Source of the DNA: Sporosarcina sp. P2
GTDB lineage: Bacteria; Bacillota; Bacilli; Bacillales_A; Planococcaceae
Reading direction: 5' to 3'
Assembly: GCF_002743255.1 (NCBI RefSeq)
Contig: NZ_PDYY01000014.1
Coordinates: forward strand, 29,813-93,812
Length of the DNA: 64,000 bases
Part shown: positions 7,716 through 16,795 of the stretch, in pieces
Numbering within the stretch: position 1 is the first letter of the stretch
How the letters are laid out: every line of letters begins with the position of its first letter
Notes under the pieces: generated by a model
The model's database searches: none
What the model was told of the DNA's origin: nothing
The model's input: only the letters and a program-made list of their open reading frames with translations
Made by a program: the position numbers and the translations under genes

Positions 7716-9098
7716 TTATTGATTCGAAATCTGTTGAATTTGATGATCACCATACTCATCATTCACCACTGTATACAACTTCTTCTTTTCCAAATACTGT
7801 ACCGTTCCATCTTCTTTCGTGAAATTCAATGTTTCATACGTATACACTTCAATCGATTGATCAGTATAGATCACATCAGTCACGGACGTATCAATAAATT
7901 CATAAAACTCATTTTTCACGGATAGCTCATTTAGGAATTCTAGCAGCTCACTCTCCGCCGAACTTCCAGTTGCAATATAGGGCGCAATATAATCGTAATC
8001 GTTATGGTCGATGGCCGCTTCATATTGACTTCGGAAATCATGAATGAAATACTCTACCTCTTCATCCATTACTTCTGTATCAGGCCCATACTCTTCTGGC
8101 TCTTCTTCGTAATTATAGTCTTCCTCTTCAGAGTCGTCATAACCACCATAGTCCTCATAGTCAAACGAGGTATCATCCGAATTTTGATACGATTCCGGCA
8201 CATAATCATCGTAGACGTTAAATAACGCATCCACCGCTTTATTGCTCATTGGCTCGTCAATCCAGTCGTCAACCTGTTTTTGCATACTATGCATCGGAAT
8301 AGAAAACCCGAATACGGTATTGTCTTTATAGAGTAAGGAATTAATGCCAATCAATTTACCCGTAATTGCATCTAGCAACGGACCGCCGCTACTGCCGTGA
8401 TCAATTTGTGCATCAATCTGGTAGATTTTTTCATAAATAAAATCCATTTCCATGTCCCGATTTAAACCCGTCAAATACCCAATAGACGCGGTATTCTCAA
8501 GACCTTTTGGGCTCCCTAGCGCAATAACTTCCGTACCGATAGGAGTCTCTTTCATCTCAGTCACAAATGGTTTCACATGTTTATTCGCTTCTGATTTGAT
8601 CAGCGCGATATCATAACGATCAGAAATTCCAATGACAGTACCGTTAAAATCTTTACCCACAGAATTCTTCACGGTCACGTCGGTATAGCCTGCCACTACG
8701 TGTGCATTCGTCACGATATAGCCGCCAGCCTTATACAGAAAACCTGAACCCGAACCGTCTCCTGTACTAATGGTGAAAACACTCGGTAACGATTCTTTAA
8801 TGAGCTCTGTTTTATCTTTTACTTGCTTCTTCGTTTCATTGACAACAGTAGGCGCCTTTTTAATCTTCAATTCGGTTTCATCTTTACTAACAAGTTTTGT
8901 TTTAACGGAAGATATCGTTTCTGTCGGCCAGCGAAAACTCCAATCTGTCGCGTAGCCATAGCTAAGCCCACCGATCCATAATGCCAAGATCATTGCGAAA
9001 ATAGGTTTAGTATTGCGCACCGCTCGTATCGCCTTACCACAGCCCCCACAAAAATTCGCCTCTTCTGTATTTTTATGACCACATTTCGGACAGTACAT
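7716..9098 (-). CDS. Zinc-ribbon, membrane-anchored trypsin-like (HtrA-type) serine protease
   Basis: A 460-residue protein in four parts. Zinc ribbon with C3, C6, C17 and C20; one membrane helix at about 33-50; an S1C trypsin-like protease at about 105-280 with H133 (TNAHVV), D163 (RYDIALIKS) and nucleophile S237 (HGSSGGP); then a very acidic linker (about 296-347) and a C-terminal domain of about 110 residues resembling the NTF2-like region of TcaA/YvbJ proteins. There is no PDZ domain, unlike classical HtrA. The start at 9098 is set by GAGGGGG 6 bases upstream and places the ribbon at the N-terminus. Topology suggests a cytoplasmic ribbon and an extracytoplasmic protease for envelope quality control; that role is inferred. 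Confidence 0.8.
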   Translation of the reverse strand: MYCPKCGHKNTEEANFCGGCGKAIRAVRNTKPIFAMILALWIGGLSYGYATDWSFRWPTETISSVKTKLVSKDETELKIKKAPTVVNETKKQVKDKTELIKESLPSVFTISTGDGSGSGFLYKAGGYIVTNAHVVAGYTDVTVKNSVGKDFNGTVIGISDRYDIALIKSEANKHVKPFVTEMKETPIGTEVIALGSPKGLENTASIGYLTGLNRDMEMDFIYEKIYQIDAQIDHGSSGGPLLDAITGKLIGINSLLYKDNTVFGFSIPMHSMQKQVDDWIDEPMSNKAVDALFNVYDDYVPESYQNSDDTSFDYEDYGGYDDSEEEDYNYEEEPEEYGPDTEVMDEEVEYFIHDFRSQYEAAIDHNDYDYIAPYIATGSSAESELLEFLNELSVKNEFYEFIDTSVTDVIYTDQSIEVYTYETLNFTKEDGTVQYLEKKKLYTVVNDEYGDHQIQQISNQ

Positions 9099-9360
9099 AC
9101 GGTTCCCCCTCTTCCATTCCCCAATGGATTCAAATGACTTTTCTCTCATAATTATATCATACGGACTGATACAAAAGACATACTTCTATTCAATTTACTC
9201 TAGTTCTACTATCCCTATCGACATTGCAAATATGACTTTCAGTAATCTTTCTTTCAATATATATACACCAATCCATTCTTATTGCATATATCCAATGAAG
9301 CTGCACAGTTCTCTAACCAATTTCTACATACGCTAAAGAGAGAAGGAGGTGCATTAAAAC

Positions 9361-9645
9361 ATGTCATCTAAAAGGTTCCGACCACACCATGATTATGACG
9401 TGCCGTATATTCCGAGAAGAAAAGCACGATGTTATGATGAAAAGAAAATTATTCATATACTTGTTGATTTGACAATGGGCGCACCGGTAGAAATTACACT
9501 GAAGGATTCAAAGGAAGTACAACATAATGGATACTACTTACAATTCGATAGAAAAATTCGTACAGTCCACTTTCAGCCATTTGGTGATTCAGAAGTCCAG
9601 ATGATTGATGTAGATGATATTTGTACTATTAGATATGGCTCCTAA
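9361..9645 (+). CDS. Small protein, possibly YolD-like
   Basis: A 94-residue basic, cytoplasmic protein with a strong GAGAGAAGGAGGTG ribosome site. The C-terminal 50 residues (PVEITLKDSKEVQHNGYY... QMIDVDDICTIR) resemble the beta-rich C-terminal half of YolD-like proteins, which often accompany Y-family DNA polymerases, but the N-terminal YolD signature is not obvious and no polymerase gene is near. Monocistronic, ending at the terminator at 9652. Treat the family name as tentative. Confidence 0.5.
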   Translation: MSSKRFRPHHDYDVPYIPRRKARCYDEKKIIHILVDLTMGAPVEITLKDSKEVQHNGYYLQFDRKIRTVHFQPFGDSEVQMIDVDDICTIRYGS

Positions 9646-9651
9646 AAGAAT

Positions 9652-9690
9652 AAAAAAATGTACACAGCGCACTGTGTACATTTTTTTATT
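9652..9690 (+). terminator. Intrinsic terminator
   Basis: Near-perfect palindrome AAATGTACACAG / CTGTGTACATTT followed by T7, immediately after the stop at 9645. Confidence 0.85.
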
Positions 9691-9755
9691 CTATTTGGCT
9701 ATGTTTTTTCTCCATTGCTTTTTTAATGTGTTTACTATGTTCCTCATTTAGCTTT

Positions 9756-9902
9756 TTAGAGCGCCCAGGGGATGTGATAGAGCGGATGAATGAGGTTATA
9801 GAGCGCTTGCGGACAATGATTGAGCGAATAAGCGGGCACATAGAGCGCTCGGTGGCTACGATTGAGCGAATTAGCAGGCACATTGAGCGTTGATCAGCCA
9901 TG
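9756..9902 (+). repeat. 21-bp periodic array A2 (GAGCG family), 7 units
   Basis: Seven units of exactly 21 bp with cores TTAGAGCG, ATAGAGCG or ATTGAGCG and divergent 13-base spacers. Orientation is the same as the gene that ends at 9645. The small minus-strand reading frame that crosses it has no ribosome site and is not called. Confidence 0.88.
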
Positions 9903-9935
9903 AGTGAGTATTAAGTCAAAATCTAAATCGCAACA

Positions 9936-10871
9936 TCACTCTAGTTCATCCGTATGCGGCATCGCGGAAAGCGCGCCGACTTTCATTGCGCATAGCGCCC
10001 CCATTTGATTGCCGAACTCGATATGTGCAAGCATTTCTTCGAGTGATTCTGGCTTGCCATTTAAATGAAGACCGCGAAGGACGCCCGCCAAGAAAGCATC
10101 TCCTGCTCCTGTTGTATCGACGGGATCAATTGGCTCAACCGCTACATGATGTTGTGCTCCTTCAATGACGGCAAGAGTTCCCGCCTCGCCCATCGTCAGT
10201 ATGATAACAGGAATATTATAGACGGACAGTCGCTCTAGTGCTTTTTCTATACTCGATTCTTGCATAAGAAACATGAGTTCTTCTTCGGTTAGTTTAAGCA
10301 AGTCCGTTTGATCTAAAAATGAAAGGATCGTATCTCGACATTTCTCCTCGCTTTCCCAACGTAACGGACGTATATTAGGATCTATCGAGAGATATACATT
10401 GTGTTCTTTTGCTAATTCGACAGCTCTCTTCGTTGTTGCCAAAGCTGTTGGCTGGAACATCGTTCCCGAGCATATATGTAAAATTGAAGCGTTTTGGAAA
10501 GCTTGTTCTTGTAAATCACTCGGTTGGACTTGGAGGTCAGGCGTGTCATCTATGTATTTTACAAATACTCGATCGCATTCTGGAGTCAAATGTACATAAA
10601 CACGATTGACTTTTTTCTCTGGAGAACGGACAGAAAACGTTATATCCACACCTTCTTGACGCAACTGATTTTCTGCAAATACCGAGTCCTCGTCTTCTCC
10701 GATTACGGTGATTAATGAAGACTTTGCACCTAGGCGAGAGACACCCGCCGCTACATTGATTGTTGCCCCACCGAGGAATGTCGAGAATTTGGTGTTCGTT
10801 TCATCTGTTGCGATATAGTCTACGAAAATGTCCCCGTATATTAGGACGTGTTTTTCTTGTGAATGAGTCAT
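9936..10871 (-). CDS. PfkB-family carbohydrate kinase (fructokinase-like)
   Basis: A 311-residue sugar kinase. Seen: N-terminal GGATINVAAGVSRLG (PfkB signature 1) and PVDTTGAGDAFLAGVL (signature 2) with the catalytic Asp near residue 260. Residues such as GDIFVDYI at the N-terminus fit the fructokinase/2-keto-3-deoxygluconate-kinase branch better than ribokinase. GGGAGAT lies 7 bases before the ATG. No sugar transporter is adjacent, so the substrate cannot be fixed; fructose is the most common for this branch. It stands alone between array A2 and the terminator of the surface-protein operon. Confidence 0.8.
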   Translation of the reverse strand: MTHSQEKHVLIYGDIFVDYIATDETNTKFSTFLGGATINVAAGVSRLGAKSSLITVIGEDEDSVFAENQLRQEGVDITFSVRSPEKKVNRVYVHLTPECDRVFVKYIDDTPDLQVQPSDLQEQAFQNASILHICSGTMFQPTALATTKRAVELAKEHNVYLSIDPNIRPLRWESEEKCRDTILSFLDQTDLLKLTEEELMFLMQESSIEKALERLSVYNIPVIILTMGEAGTLAVIEGAQHHVAVEPIDPVDTTGAGDAFLAGVLRGLHLNGKPESLEEMLAHIEFGNQMGALCAMKVGALSAMPHTDELE

Positions 10872-10912
10872 ATGATGGATCTCCCTTGGGCGTTTCTTTC
10901 TATACTATCACA

Positions 10913-10960
10913 GGAAAAAGCCATCTTCTCTGATTATCTATCGATCAGTGAAGATGGCTA
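10913..10960 (-). terminator. Terminator of the cohesin-gene operon
   Basis: Stem AGCCATCTTC / GAAGATGGCT with an inner CTGAT/ATCAG pair; on the minus strand it is followed by five T, 8 bases after the stop at 10968. Confidence 0.8.
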
Positions 10961-10967
10961 TGTGTAG

Positions 10968-12386
10968 TTAATTAGGTTTTAAAATATGTTGCTTTGTTTC
11001 AAGTAGATTTCCATATTTATCATACATACGGAATGTGACTGTTGAATTCGCCGGGAAATTCGAACTGATTAAGCTGAATTTCTTATCTCCTTCAAAATGC
11101 ATGTTATACGTATTGTTAACCGTTACTTTATAAACGTCTGTCGACACATCGACTTTAATCGTATGGAGATTCAAGAACTGTACAAATGCGACTTTTACGT
11201 CGTTTAAGTAATTCGTCGATACGACATTGACTTCAACACTTACCGTAAATCCGCTGTCCCCAATTTTCCCTTTCGCAATCACTGTTCCGATTTTTGATGT
11301 ATCTATTGGCCCCCAGCTGACTGCTTCTTTGCCTGTTGTTTTGTCTTTATACGTGACATTCACTTTTGTCGGTAGTTCAGGAGTACCGTTCAATTTGACG
11401 TTGATTGGCAGTGGTTTTTCGACGGACAAGATATTGGAATCAATGACCTGTATACTGAATTTCCGCTTTTCTATATCACCGACTGCATCAGTTACTTGAA
11501 TATCGAAAATGAACGTTCCTGCTCGTGTTGGTATTCCGCTGATTTCACCTGTTTTTTCATTTACTGTCAAGCCTGCAAGGAGGGTACCTAAGCGCTTGAA
11601 TGAATAAGGTGCACGACCATTCATAGCCGTTACTTGCTCAATATATTCGCTTTTTAATACCGCGTTGTCAAACTCTTTAGATTGAACGGCCAAGAATGTA
11701 GAGCGCGTTCCTGCAATATAGTCTAGGATGATTTGTGCATCTTCTTGAGTTAACACTCCATCTCCATTTACATCAGCAGATAAGAATGCTTCACGATCTG
11801 TTATTGGATTATTCAAATGCTGCAGTATTCGGATAGCCGCTGCGGGAGTCGGCTTATTGTTCCCTACCACGTCACCGACTGGCATCTTGCGCACAATTTT
11901 TCCGTTCATGGGTGTCACAATAACATCTTGATTTAAACGGCCTTTCATGTTTAACGATGTGATGGAAAGATCGACAGAATCCCCAGCTTTAAATGAAGAG
12001 GAGAGTTCATACACTAAATAGCCTACTAAGATTTTATTTCCTATCAGACGTTCTTCCTTTCCTGAAATCGGCACAAAGTTCAAATCCAATGTATTATTCG
12101 TAATAATTGATCTCGTCCGGAATTTTTGATCGTCAAAAGCTGATGTTGGTCGGAAACTTTTCAACGTAACTCCTTTATCTGTAGGAGGCCCAGTGATCAC
12201 AAAGTTTCCTGACGTTAAATACGAAGTGTCCCGAATGGTAATCGGTACTTCTACTGTTGTACCGAGTGAACGACTTTCGCCGACTTCCAGTATCTCTGCG
12301 TATGTTGACTCTGTCATAAAATCTGATACTCCGACTGCGACCATCACTAGTAGAAATAATAAAACTTTATTCATTATATTTTTCAT
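10968..12386 (-). CDS. Secreted protein with cohesin-like and dockerin domains
   Basis: A 472-residue exported protein. Signal peptide 1-30; a cohesin-like beta-sandwich at about 40-166; a type I dockerin at about 171-226 with a canonical second calcium loop DVNGDGVLTQED and a degenerate first loop DVVGNNKPTP; a putative Ig domain (LTVNEKTGEISGIPTRAGTF) at about 250-310; a bacterial Ig-like domain to about 400; and a C-terminal beta domain. GAGGTG lies 6 bases before the ATG at 12386; a GTG at 12395 is a poorer alternative. It follows the cohesin gene 12397-13191 by 10 bases, in one operon with the VWA-like protein. Cohesin-dockerin pairing with its neighbour is a natural hypothesis; no cellulase is present, so this is not a cellulosome. 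Confidence 0.75.
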   Translation of the reverse strand: MKNIMNKVLLFLLVMVAVGVSDFMTESTYAEILEVGESRSLGTTVEVPITIRDTSYLTSGNFVITGPPTDKGVTLKSFRPTSAFDDQKFRTRSIITNNTLDLNFVPISGKEERLIGNKILVGYLVYELSSSFKAGDSVDLSITSLNMKGRLNQDVIVTPMNGKIVRKMPVGDVVGNNKPTPAAAIRILQHLNNPITDREAFLSADVNGDGVLTQEDAQIILDYIAGTRSTFLAVQSKEFDNAVLKSEYIEQVTAMNGRAPYSFKRLGTLLAGLTVNEKTGEISGIPTRAGTFIFDIQVTDAVGDIEKRKFSIQVIDSNILSVEKPLPINVKLNGTPELPTKVNVTYKDKTTGKEAVSWGPIDTSKIGTVIAKGKIGDSGFTVSVEVNVVSTNYLNDVKVAFVQFLNLHTIKVDVSTDVYKVTVNNTYNMHFEGDKKFSLISSNFPANSTVTFRMYDKYGNLLETKQHILKPN

Positions 12387-12396
12387 ATCCTTCACC

Positions 12397-13191
12397 TCAA
12401 TTCACCTTAAACTTAAGCCGTACTGGCTGAGTTAATTTCGCACCATTAATTGACCGAAGCTGATCCGTAATTTCTAATGTATACGTAGAGCGTATATAGG
12501 ATCCAATTGGCTTCACCCAGAACTGTGTGTCATTAGCTACTACTAATTCAATAGGAAAATCTGTGGTTCCACGCTTTAAGCTGACAGCGCTTGTGTTCAA
12601 TGTCGCCGGATTGTACGGTTTGCTTAATGTAATAAGCCATGGCTTATCCACTTCAACTGAATTCGGATGCGTGGATTCCTTGCCCACGAATGGCTTGATT
12701 TGTCCATTTATTAATTGAGTTGTAATGCGCTTGCCCTGTTCATCATACAATTCCACGTTTTGTAGCGTTAGATTGTGTATATTCCCATAACCTGCAGACA
12801 GTACGGTGGCTTTCACTTCCATGACAGTATTATCAATCAGACTACCACTGGATTTTGCAAACGACATAGAAATTTTCCCTGCCGCATCGCTCCCTCCGGC
12901 TACTAGATATTGAGACAGTGTATCCGTCATTTTGACATCCGTAGCATTGATTTTTAACTGATCCGGATTATAAAGTATATCAAATGAACCGCCTGCAATT
13001 TTTTCATCACTGCTGATAAATACAGATAATGTTGTAGAGCCGCTTCTTTCTATAAAGGCTGTTGATACACCGACCGCCGTTTTTTTCACAGTTGCTTTTG
13101 CCGATATAGTTGGGATAAATAGCAGTAGAATACTGAACAGTAATAGAATTTTTATTTTTTTCATAGCATATATTTGGACGCACCTGTGCAC
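12397..13191 (-). CDS. Secreted cohesin-domain protein with SbsA-type Ig module
   Basis: A 264-residue exported protein. Signal peptide with hydrophobic core KILLLFSILLLFIPT; cohesin domain at about 45-165 (GGSFDILYNPDQLKI is the typical strand); SbsA-type Ig-like (Big_5) module at about 180-264 beginning DKPWLITLSKPYNP and ending LKFKVN. The start is GTG at 13191: a perfect AAAGGAGG lies 6 bases upstream, and the in-frame ATG at 13212 precedes that site. It overlaps nothing but follows the VWA-like gene by 17 bases. Possible receptor for the dockerin of the next gene. Confidence 0.75.
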   Translation of the reverse strand: MHRCVQIYAMKKIKILLLFSILLLFIPTISAKATVKKTAVGVSTAFIERSGSTTLSVFISSDEKIAGGSFDILYNPDQLKINATDVKMTDTLSQYLVAGGSDAAGKISMSFAKSSGSLIDNTVMEVKATVLSAGYGNIHNLTLQNVELYDEQGKRITTQLINGQIKPFVGKESTHPNSVEVDKPWLITLSKPYNPATLNTSAVSLKRGTTDFPIELVVANDTQFWVKPIGSYIRSTYTLEITDQLRSINGAKLTQPVRLKFKVN

Positions 13192-13208
13192 GCCCTGCCT
13201 CCTTTTCA

Positions 13209-16079
13209 TCATCTGGCGCTAAACCGTAATTGTTTCGGTGAGTATTCATCTAAAATCTGGTTGAATAACGCTGGTTCTTCTAACAATCTCTTGATTGAGT
13301 AATAACCGGGTGACACACCGGAAGTTGATGTGAAGTTTACCGGATAAGTAGTTCCAATTCGTTCGAGTTCATTGGATGCAGCATCATATGCGATAACTTC
13401 TACATAGTCGGTGACTTTCATGGATGCGCGGTTGAATAGATAATTGGCATTCACCTTATTAGTACCCAATGTACTGCCGTTAACCCGAACTTCAACACGT
13501 ATAACGCCACTGCCTGTTTCAATTGTTCCGCCTGATAACATACCTGAATTTGTAAATGTTAATTTCTTGATATAATTTCCTGGTACAACAATTCCGATGT
13601 TTTTAATATCATACAGTCCGCCCATAATCTTATCGTAGCGGTCATTATCACTAACAAAATCGTCCAGAGTTTTAATTCCCTGAAGTAGATCATTCTGACC
13701 CAATACTTTCACCACAGCCGAATCGATCAATCCCCCATCCGCTGTAGTTGCAACAATACTTGTTTCCCCCTTTGCACGGGGTGTTACCATTCCGCTCGGA
13801 TTCACTTCTGCAACAGCCCGATTAGTTGATGTCCAGTTTACTTGTTGATTCGTTGCATTTGTCGGATAAACTGTATATCCAATTGCGATTTTCTCAGGCT
13901 TATACCCCCCAGAATCATTTTCCGTAAAGATGATTTCATGTCTATCTAATTTAATAGAAGTAACTTTCCCGCCAGATCCAGGACCGATCTTCACTTCTAC
14001 CGTATAGACGCTTTTCGTTCCGTCAACAGCAGTCACCTGTATCTTTACTTCTCCTGTACCATCAGAAGTCAAGGTCCTGTCCAAAATATCGACGATTGCA
14101 TTACGATCCTGCGGGCGCGCATCAACTTTTACTGTTTGAGCTCCGCCTGCTGGGTAATCATCTGCCGGTACTTCAAATCTGAAATAATTCTTTACAGCCG
14201 GTGTGAAGCCGGGAACTGCTTTGTCGTTAATCGAAAGACTGACCAAATTGGCATTGGCCGATTTTACGACTTCATTCAGCTGATTCCACCGGATATAGGA
14301 GTCCATCGGGTAATCTGCCAACCTGCCATGTAACTCCAGCAAATTAAATGTAAATCCTTTCGCCTGCGCACTGATCTTCCCTTTGTTCATCAACGCTACT
14401 TTATGTCTGCCTTCTGCATGGAAATTATAGCGACTGTAGTCTTTTTCGTACTGTAACATCCTATCTGAATAAATCGGATGTCCTTCTCCGTCACCCGTTT
14501 GAGTGAATGTACCTTCTATTTTTAGCACACCGTCCGTCAAATGCCCCTGGTCATTCATTGGCTTGCTGAGATGTATGTATGCTCGTGTGGCATGGTTCCG
14601 TTTACTCGCTGTTGAAAAATCGCCATGAACATGAACATAATCTCCGTCGCCTTCGCCATATTGAGGAGTAGCTGTATCCATTGAACCTTTGATCATGGTC
14701 AGCCAGCCGTCAACAATTGTATAATCTCCATAAATTTTAACCGTTCCGTGATTAACGAATAATTGTCCATCGACTTGCCTGACGTGACCTTTATTATTAG
14801 TCATCTCCATGGATTCTTTAGACCCTACTTGCAACAACCCACCGCCTACATCTAGGGATTTATTCTCCGTAAACGCATCGTCAAGTAAAGGTCCTCCATT
14901 GATTGTCAGATTACCGTCTACTTGTAGCTTGCCTCCCTGCACATTAAAGCGACCTTTTTGTTCCAAATCACTTTTCGCATGGAATGTTCCACCATTTAGA
15001 TCTATATGACCTTCTTGCAAAATGGTTGATGTAATTAATGCTTCCTGGCCGTTTAGATTTACATAGCCGTGAGTTCTTTGTGTATAGGAGCCAAGCGTCA
15101 GTTCAGGCGCGGCTGAATTTTTATAGTTTCCATTCACTACAATGGAACCGTCTTGTTTTACATTTCCCGTCACATTCAGCTGGCTGTTATTCAGCCGGAT
15201 GCTCGAACCTGATTTTTGATCTAGATTCTCCGCCTTGATGACAGCACCATTGACAGCACGGAGCTCTGTACATTTCAGCATGACTAAATCATTCTCCACA
15301 GTTAAGCTATAACCATTCAAATCGATTTTCACGTTTTCATGTACAAGCAACCCTTTTGGCTCCGTTACATTACTTGTCAACGTCCAGTCACTGCGAATTT
15401 CACGCCCCGGAAAGCTAACAATTTCTTGGTGTAAATTGGAAAGAACTTTTCTTAAGTACGCTGCATTCACTGCGGTATTGAAATTCCCGCCTGTTATCGT
15501 TGAGATTTTCCTTAATGTCGTTTCATCGATACTAGATGATGGCGTACTGCCAAAACTGATTGTATGAATTTGAATATCTTTCTCATACGCTTCATTAGCG
15601 AGCGACAGATTTTTCTCATTGTGTATGGACGTGCCAACAGTTATCAGTATAATAATTTTATCATTTATAGATTTTGTATCAGACAAGTCACGGATCGCTT
15701 TTTCCAAGCCCACACTTGCATTATTTGCATTTTTGTCGGAGTATACCGCTAACTCTTTCAGTGCGGCTTTTGCCTGATATTTATTGGATGATAACGGGAA
15801 TGGCTTTGTTACGGCTTCATTGAAACCAACTACACTAAAACGATCCATCGAATTTCCCTGATCCACTGCATACAATGCTTCCGTAATTCTGTACTGTTCC
15901 GGATCTTGCGCTTGCATTGCAGGAGTATCCTGAATGACAAAGACAATATCCTTACCCCGTTCTACTCCACAACTTTTAGCGGAATCATTTTCAGCCGCTT
16001 TTGTCTCCAAAGGCTGCGTCACTGAAAGCATAACCAGAAACAGCGACAGCATAGCAATGAATTTCTTATGTATCTTCAT
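13209..16079 (-). CDS. Large secreted protein: degenerate VWA, beta-rich repeats, cadherin-like and Big_2 domains
   Basis: A 956-residue exported protein and first gene of a three-gene operon. Signal peptide 1-28; VWA-like domain about 43-225; a long region (about 235-600) of short Gly/Asn-rich strands such as GGTFHAKSDLEQKGRFNVQGG (quoted as GGTFHAKSDL and KGRFNVQGG) suggesting a beta-solenoid; a cadherin-like beta-sandwich near 640-720; a Big_2 domain (YPTNATNQQVNWTSTNRAVA) near 735-820; C-terminal domain to 956. The MIDAS motif, normally DxSxS, reads D51-T-P-A-M, so two metal-ligand serines are missing and metal-dependent adhesion is doubtful. AAGGAAG lies 7 bases before the ATG at 16079. 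Ligand unknown. Confidence 0.72.
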   Translation of the reverse strand: MKIHKKFIAMLSLFLVMLSVTQPLETKAAENDSAKSCGVERGKDIVFVIQDTPAMQAQDPEQYRITEALYAVDQGNSMDRFSVVGFNEAVTKPFPLSSNKYQAKAALKELAVYSDKNANNASVGLEKAIRDLSDTKSINDKIIILITVGTSIHNEKNLSLANEAYEKDIQIHTISFGSTPSSSIDETTLRKISTITGGNFNTAVNAAYLRKVLSNLHQEIVSFPGREIRSDWTLTSNVTEPKGLLVHENVKIDLNGYSLTVENDLVMLKCTELRAVNGAVIKAENLDQKSGSSIRLNNSQLNVTGNVKQDGSIVVNGNYKNSAAPELTLGSYTQRTHGYVNLNGQEALITSTILQEGHIDLNGGTFHAKSDLEQKGRFNVQGGKLQVDGNLTINGGPLLDDAFTENKSLDVGGGLLQVGSKESMEMTNNKGHVRQVDGQLFVNHGTVKIYGDYTIVDGWLTMIKGSMDTATPQYGEGDGDYVHVHGDFSTASKRNHATRAYIHLSKPMNDQGHLTDGVLKIEGTFTQTGDGEGHPIYSDRMLQYEKDYSRYNFHAEGRHKVALMNKGKISAQAKGFTFNLLELHGRLADYPMDSYIRWNQLNEVVKSANANLVSLSINDKAVPGFTPAVKNYFRFEVPADDYPAGGAQTVKVDARPQDRNAIVDILDRTLTSDGTGEVKIQVTAVDGTKSVYTVEVKIGPGSGGKVTSIKLDRHEIIFTENDSGGYKPEKIAIGYTVYPTNATNQQVNWTSTNRAVAEVNPSGMVTPRAKGETSIVATTADGGLIDSAVVKVLGQNDLLQGIKTLDDFVSDNDRYDKIMGGLYDIKNIGIVVPGNYIKKLTFTNSGMLSGGTIETGSGVIRVEVRVNGSTLGTNKVNANYLFNRASMKVTDYVEVIAYDAASNELERIGTTYPVNFTSTSGVSPGYYSIKRLLEEPALFNQILDEYSPKQLRFSAR

Positions 16080-16173
16080 TTTCCAACTTCCTTCCCGATA
16101 ATATAGATAGAGCGTTTTTTCCTCTTCGTAGTATCCACATACTATAAACCCACACATAAAAGGAGAATTTACT

Positions 16174-16779
16174 ATGCGATTACGTATTGTTACTGCCGTC
16201 GCGTTACTGTGTTTCCTGCTGACAAGTCTATTCAGTAATCAAATCAGTTACGCAGCAGATATCGAGCCGGTTACCGATCCTGTAAAGCCATGGACTATCA
16301 CATTTTCGAAAGAAGTATCTGATCAAAAAGCCAATCTGGAACTCATTACTATACAAACTCAAAATAACAATCTGTCTCTTTCTCTATCGGCAGATTTTGA
16401 TAAAGTTATAGTAAAACCGAAAAATCCATACTTGTTTGGCGAACGCTATACATTGACGATTCCAGCTAGTTTTAAAGCTGCTTCAGGCAAAACTCTTAAC
16501 AAACCAGTAACGAAGAAATTTGAAATGACAGGTACATACATAACAGATGTGTCCGCCACGATGAACCCTTTAGCAACTTCAGTTTCCGTTAAAGTAAAAC
16601 CGGAAATAGCAACAGTGTCCTATTCGATTAATAATGGGAACTCGATCAAGTTGCTACGGGATGGTGCCGATTCCTTTTCTAAAGGACAGATCGGTCTGGC
16701 GAAAGGTAATTTATTGACGATAATGGTATTAGATGAAGCGAACCACATGATGGAGACGCAGTATTATGAGGTTAAATAA
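16174..16779 (+). CDS. Small secreted SbsA-type Ig-like protein
   Basis: A 201-residue exported protein: signal peptide 1-28 (ALLCFLLTSLF core, cleavage near SYAAD), one SbsA-type Ig-like (Big_5) module at about 38-125 (KPWTITFSKEVS ... KPVTKKFEM), then a small beta domain. AAAAGGAG lies 7 bases before the ATG. It is transcribed away from the VWA-like operon and leads into the 1297-residue protein, whose coding start lies 17 bases past its stop. Likely envelope-associated; no LPXTG, SLH or lipobox is visible. Confidence 0.75.
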   Translation: MRLRIVTAVALLCFLLTSLFSNQISYAADIEPVTDPVKPWTITFSKEVSDQKANLELITIQTQNNNLSLSLSADFDKVIVKPKNPYLFGERYTLTIPASFKAASGKTLNKPVTKKFEMTGTYITDVSATMNPLATSVSVKVKPEIATVSYSINNGNSIKLLRDGADSFSKGQIGLAKGNLLTIMVLDEANHMMETQYYEVK

Positions 16780-16795
16780 GAAAGGAATGAAGAGG

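Noticed and set aside
9686..9901. 71-residue minus-strand frame across array A2
   Set aside because: Mostly translated repeat; no ribosome site; overlaps a terminator.
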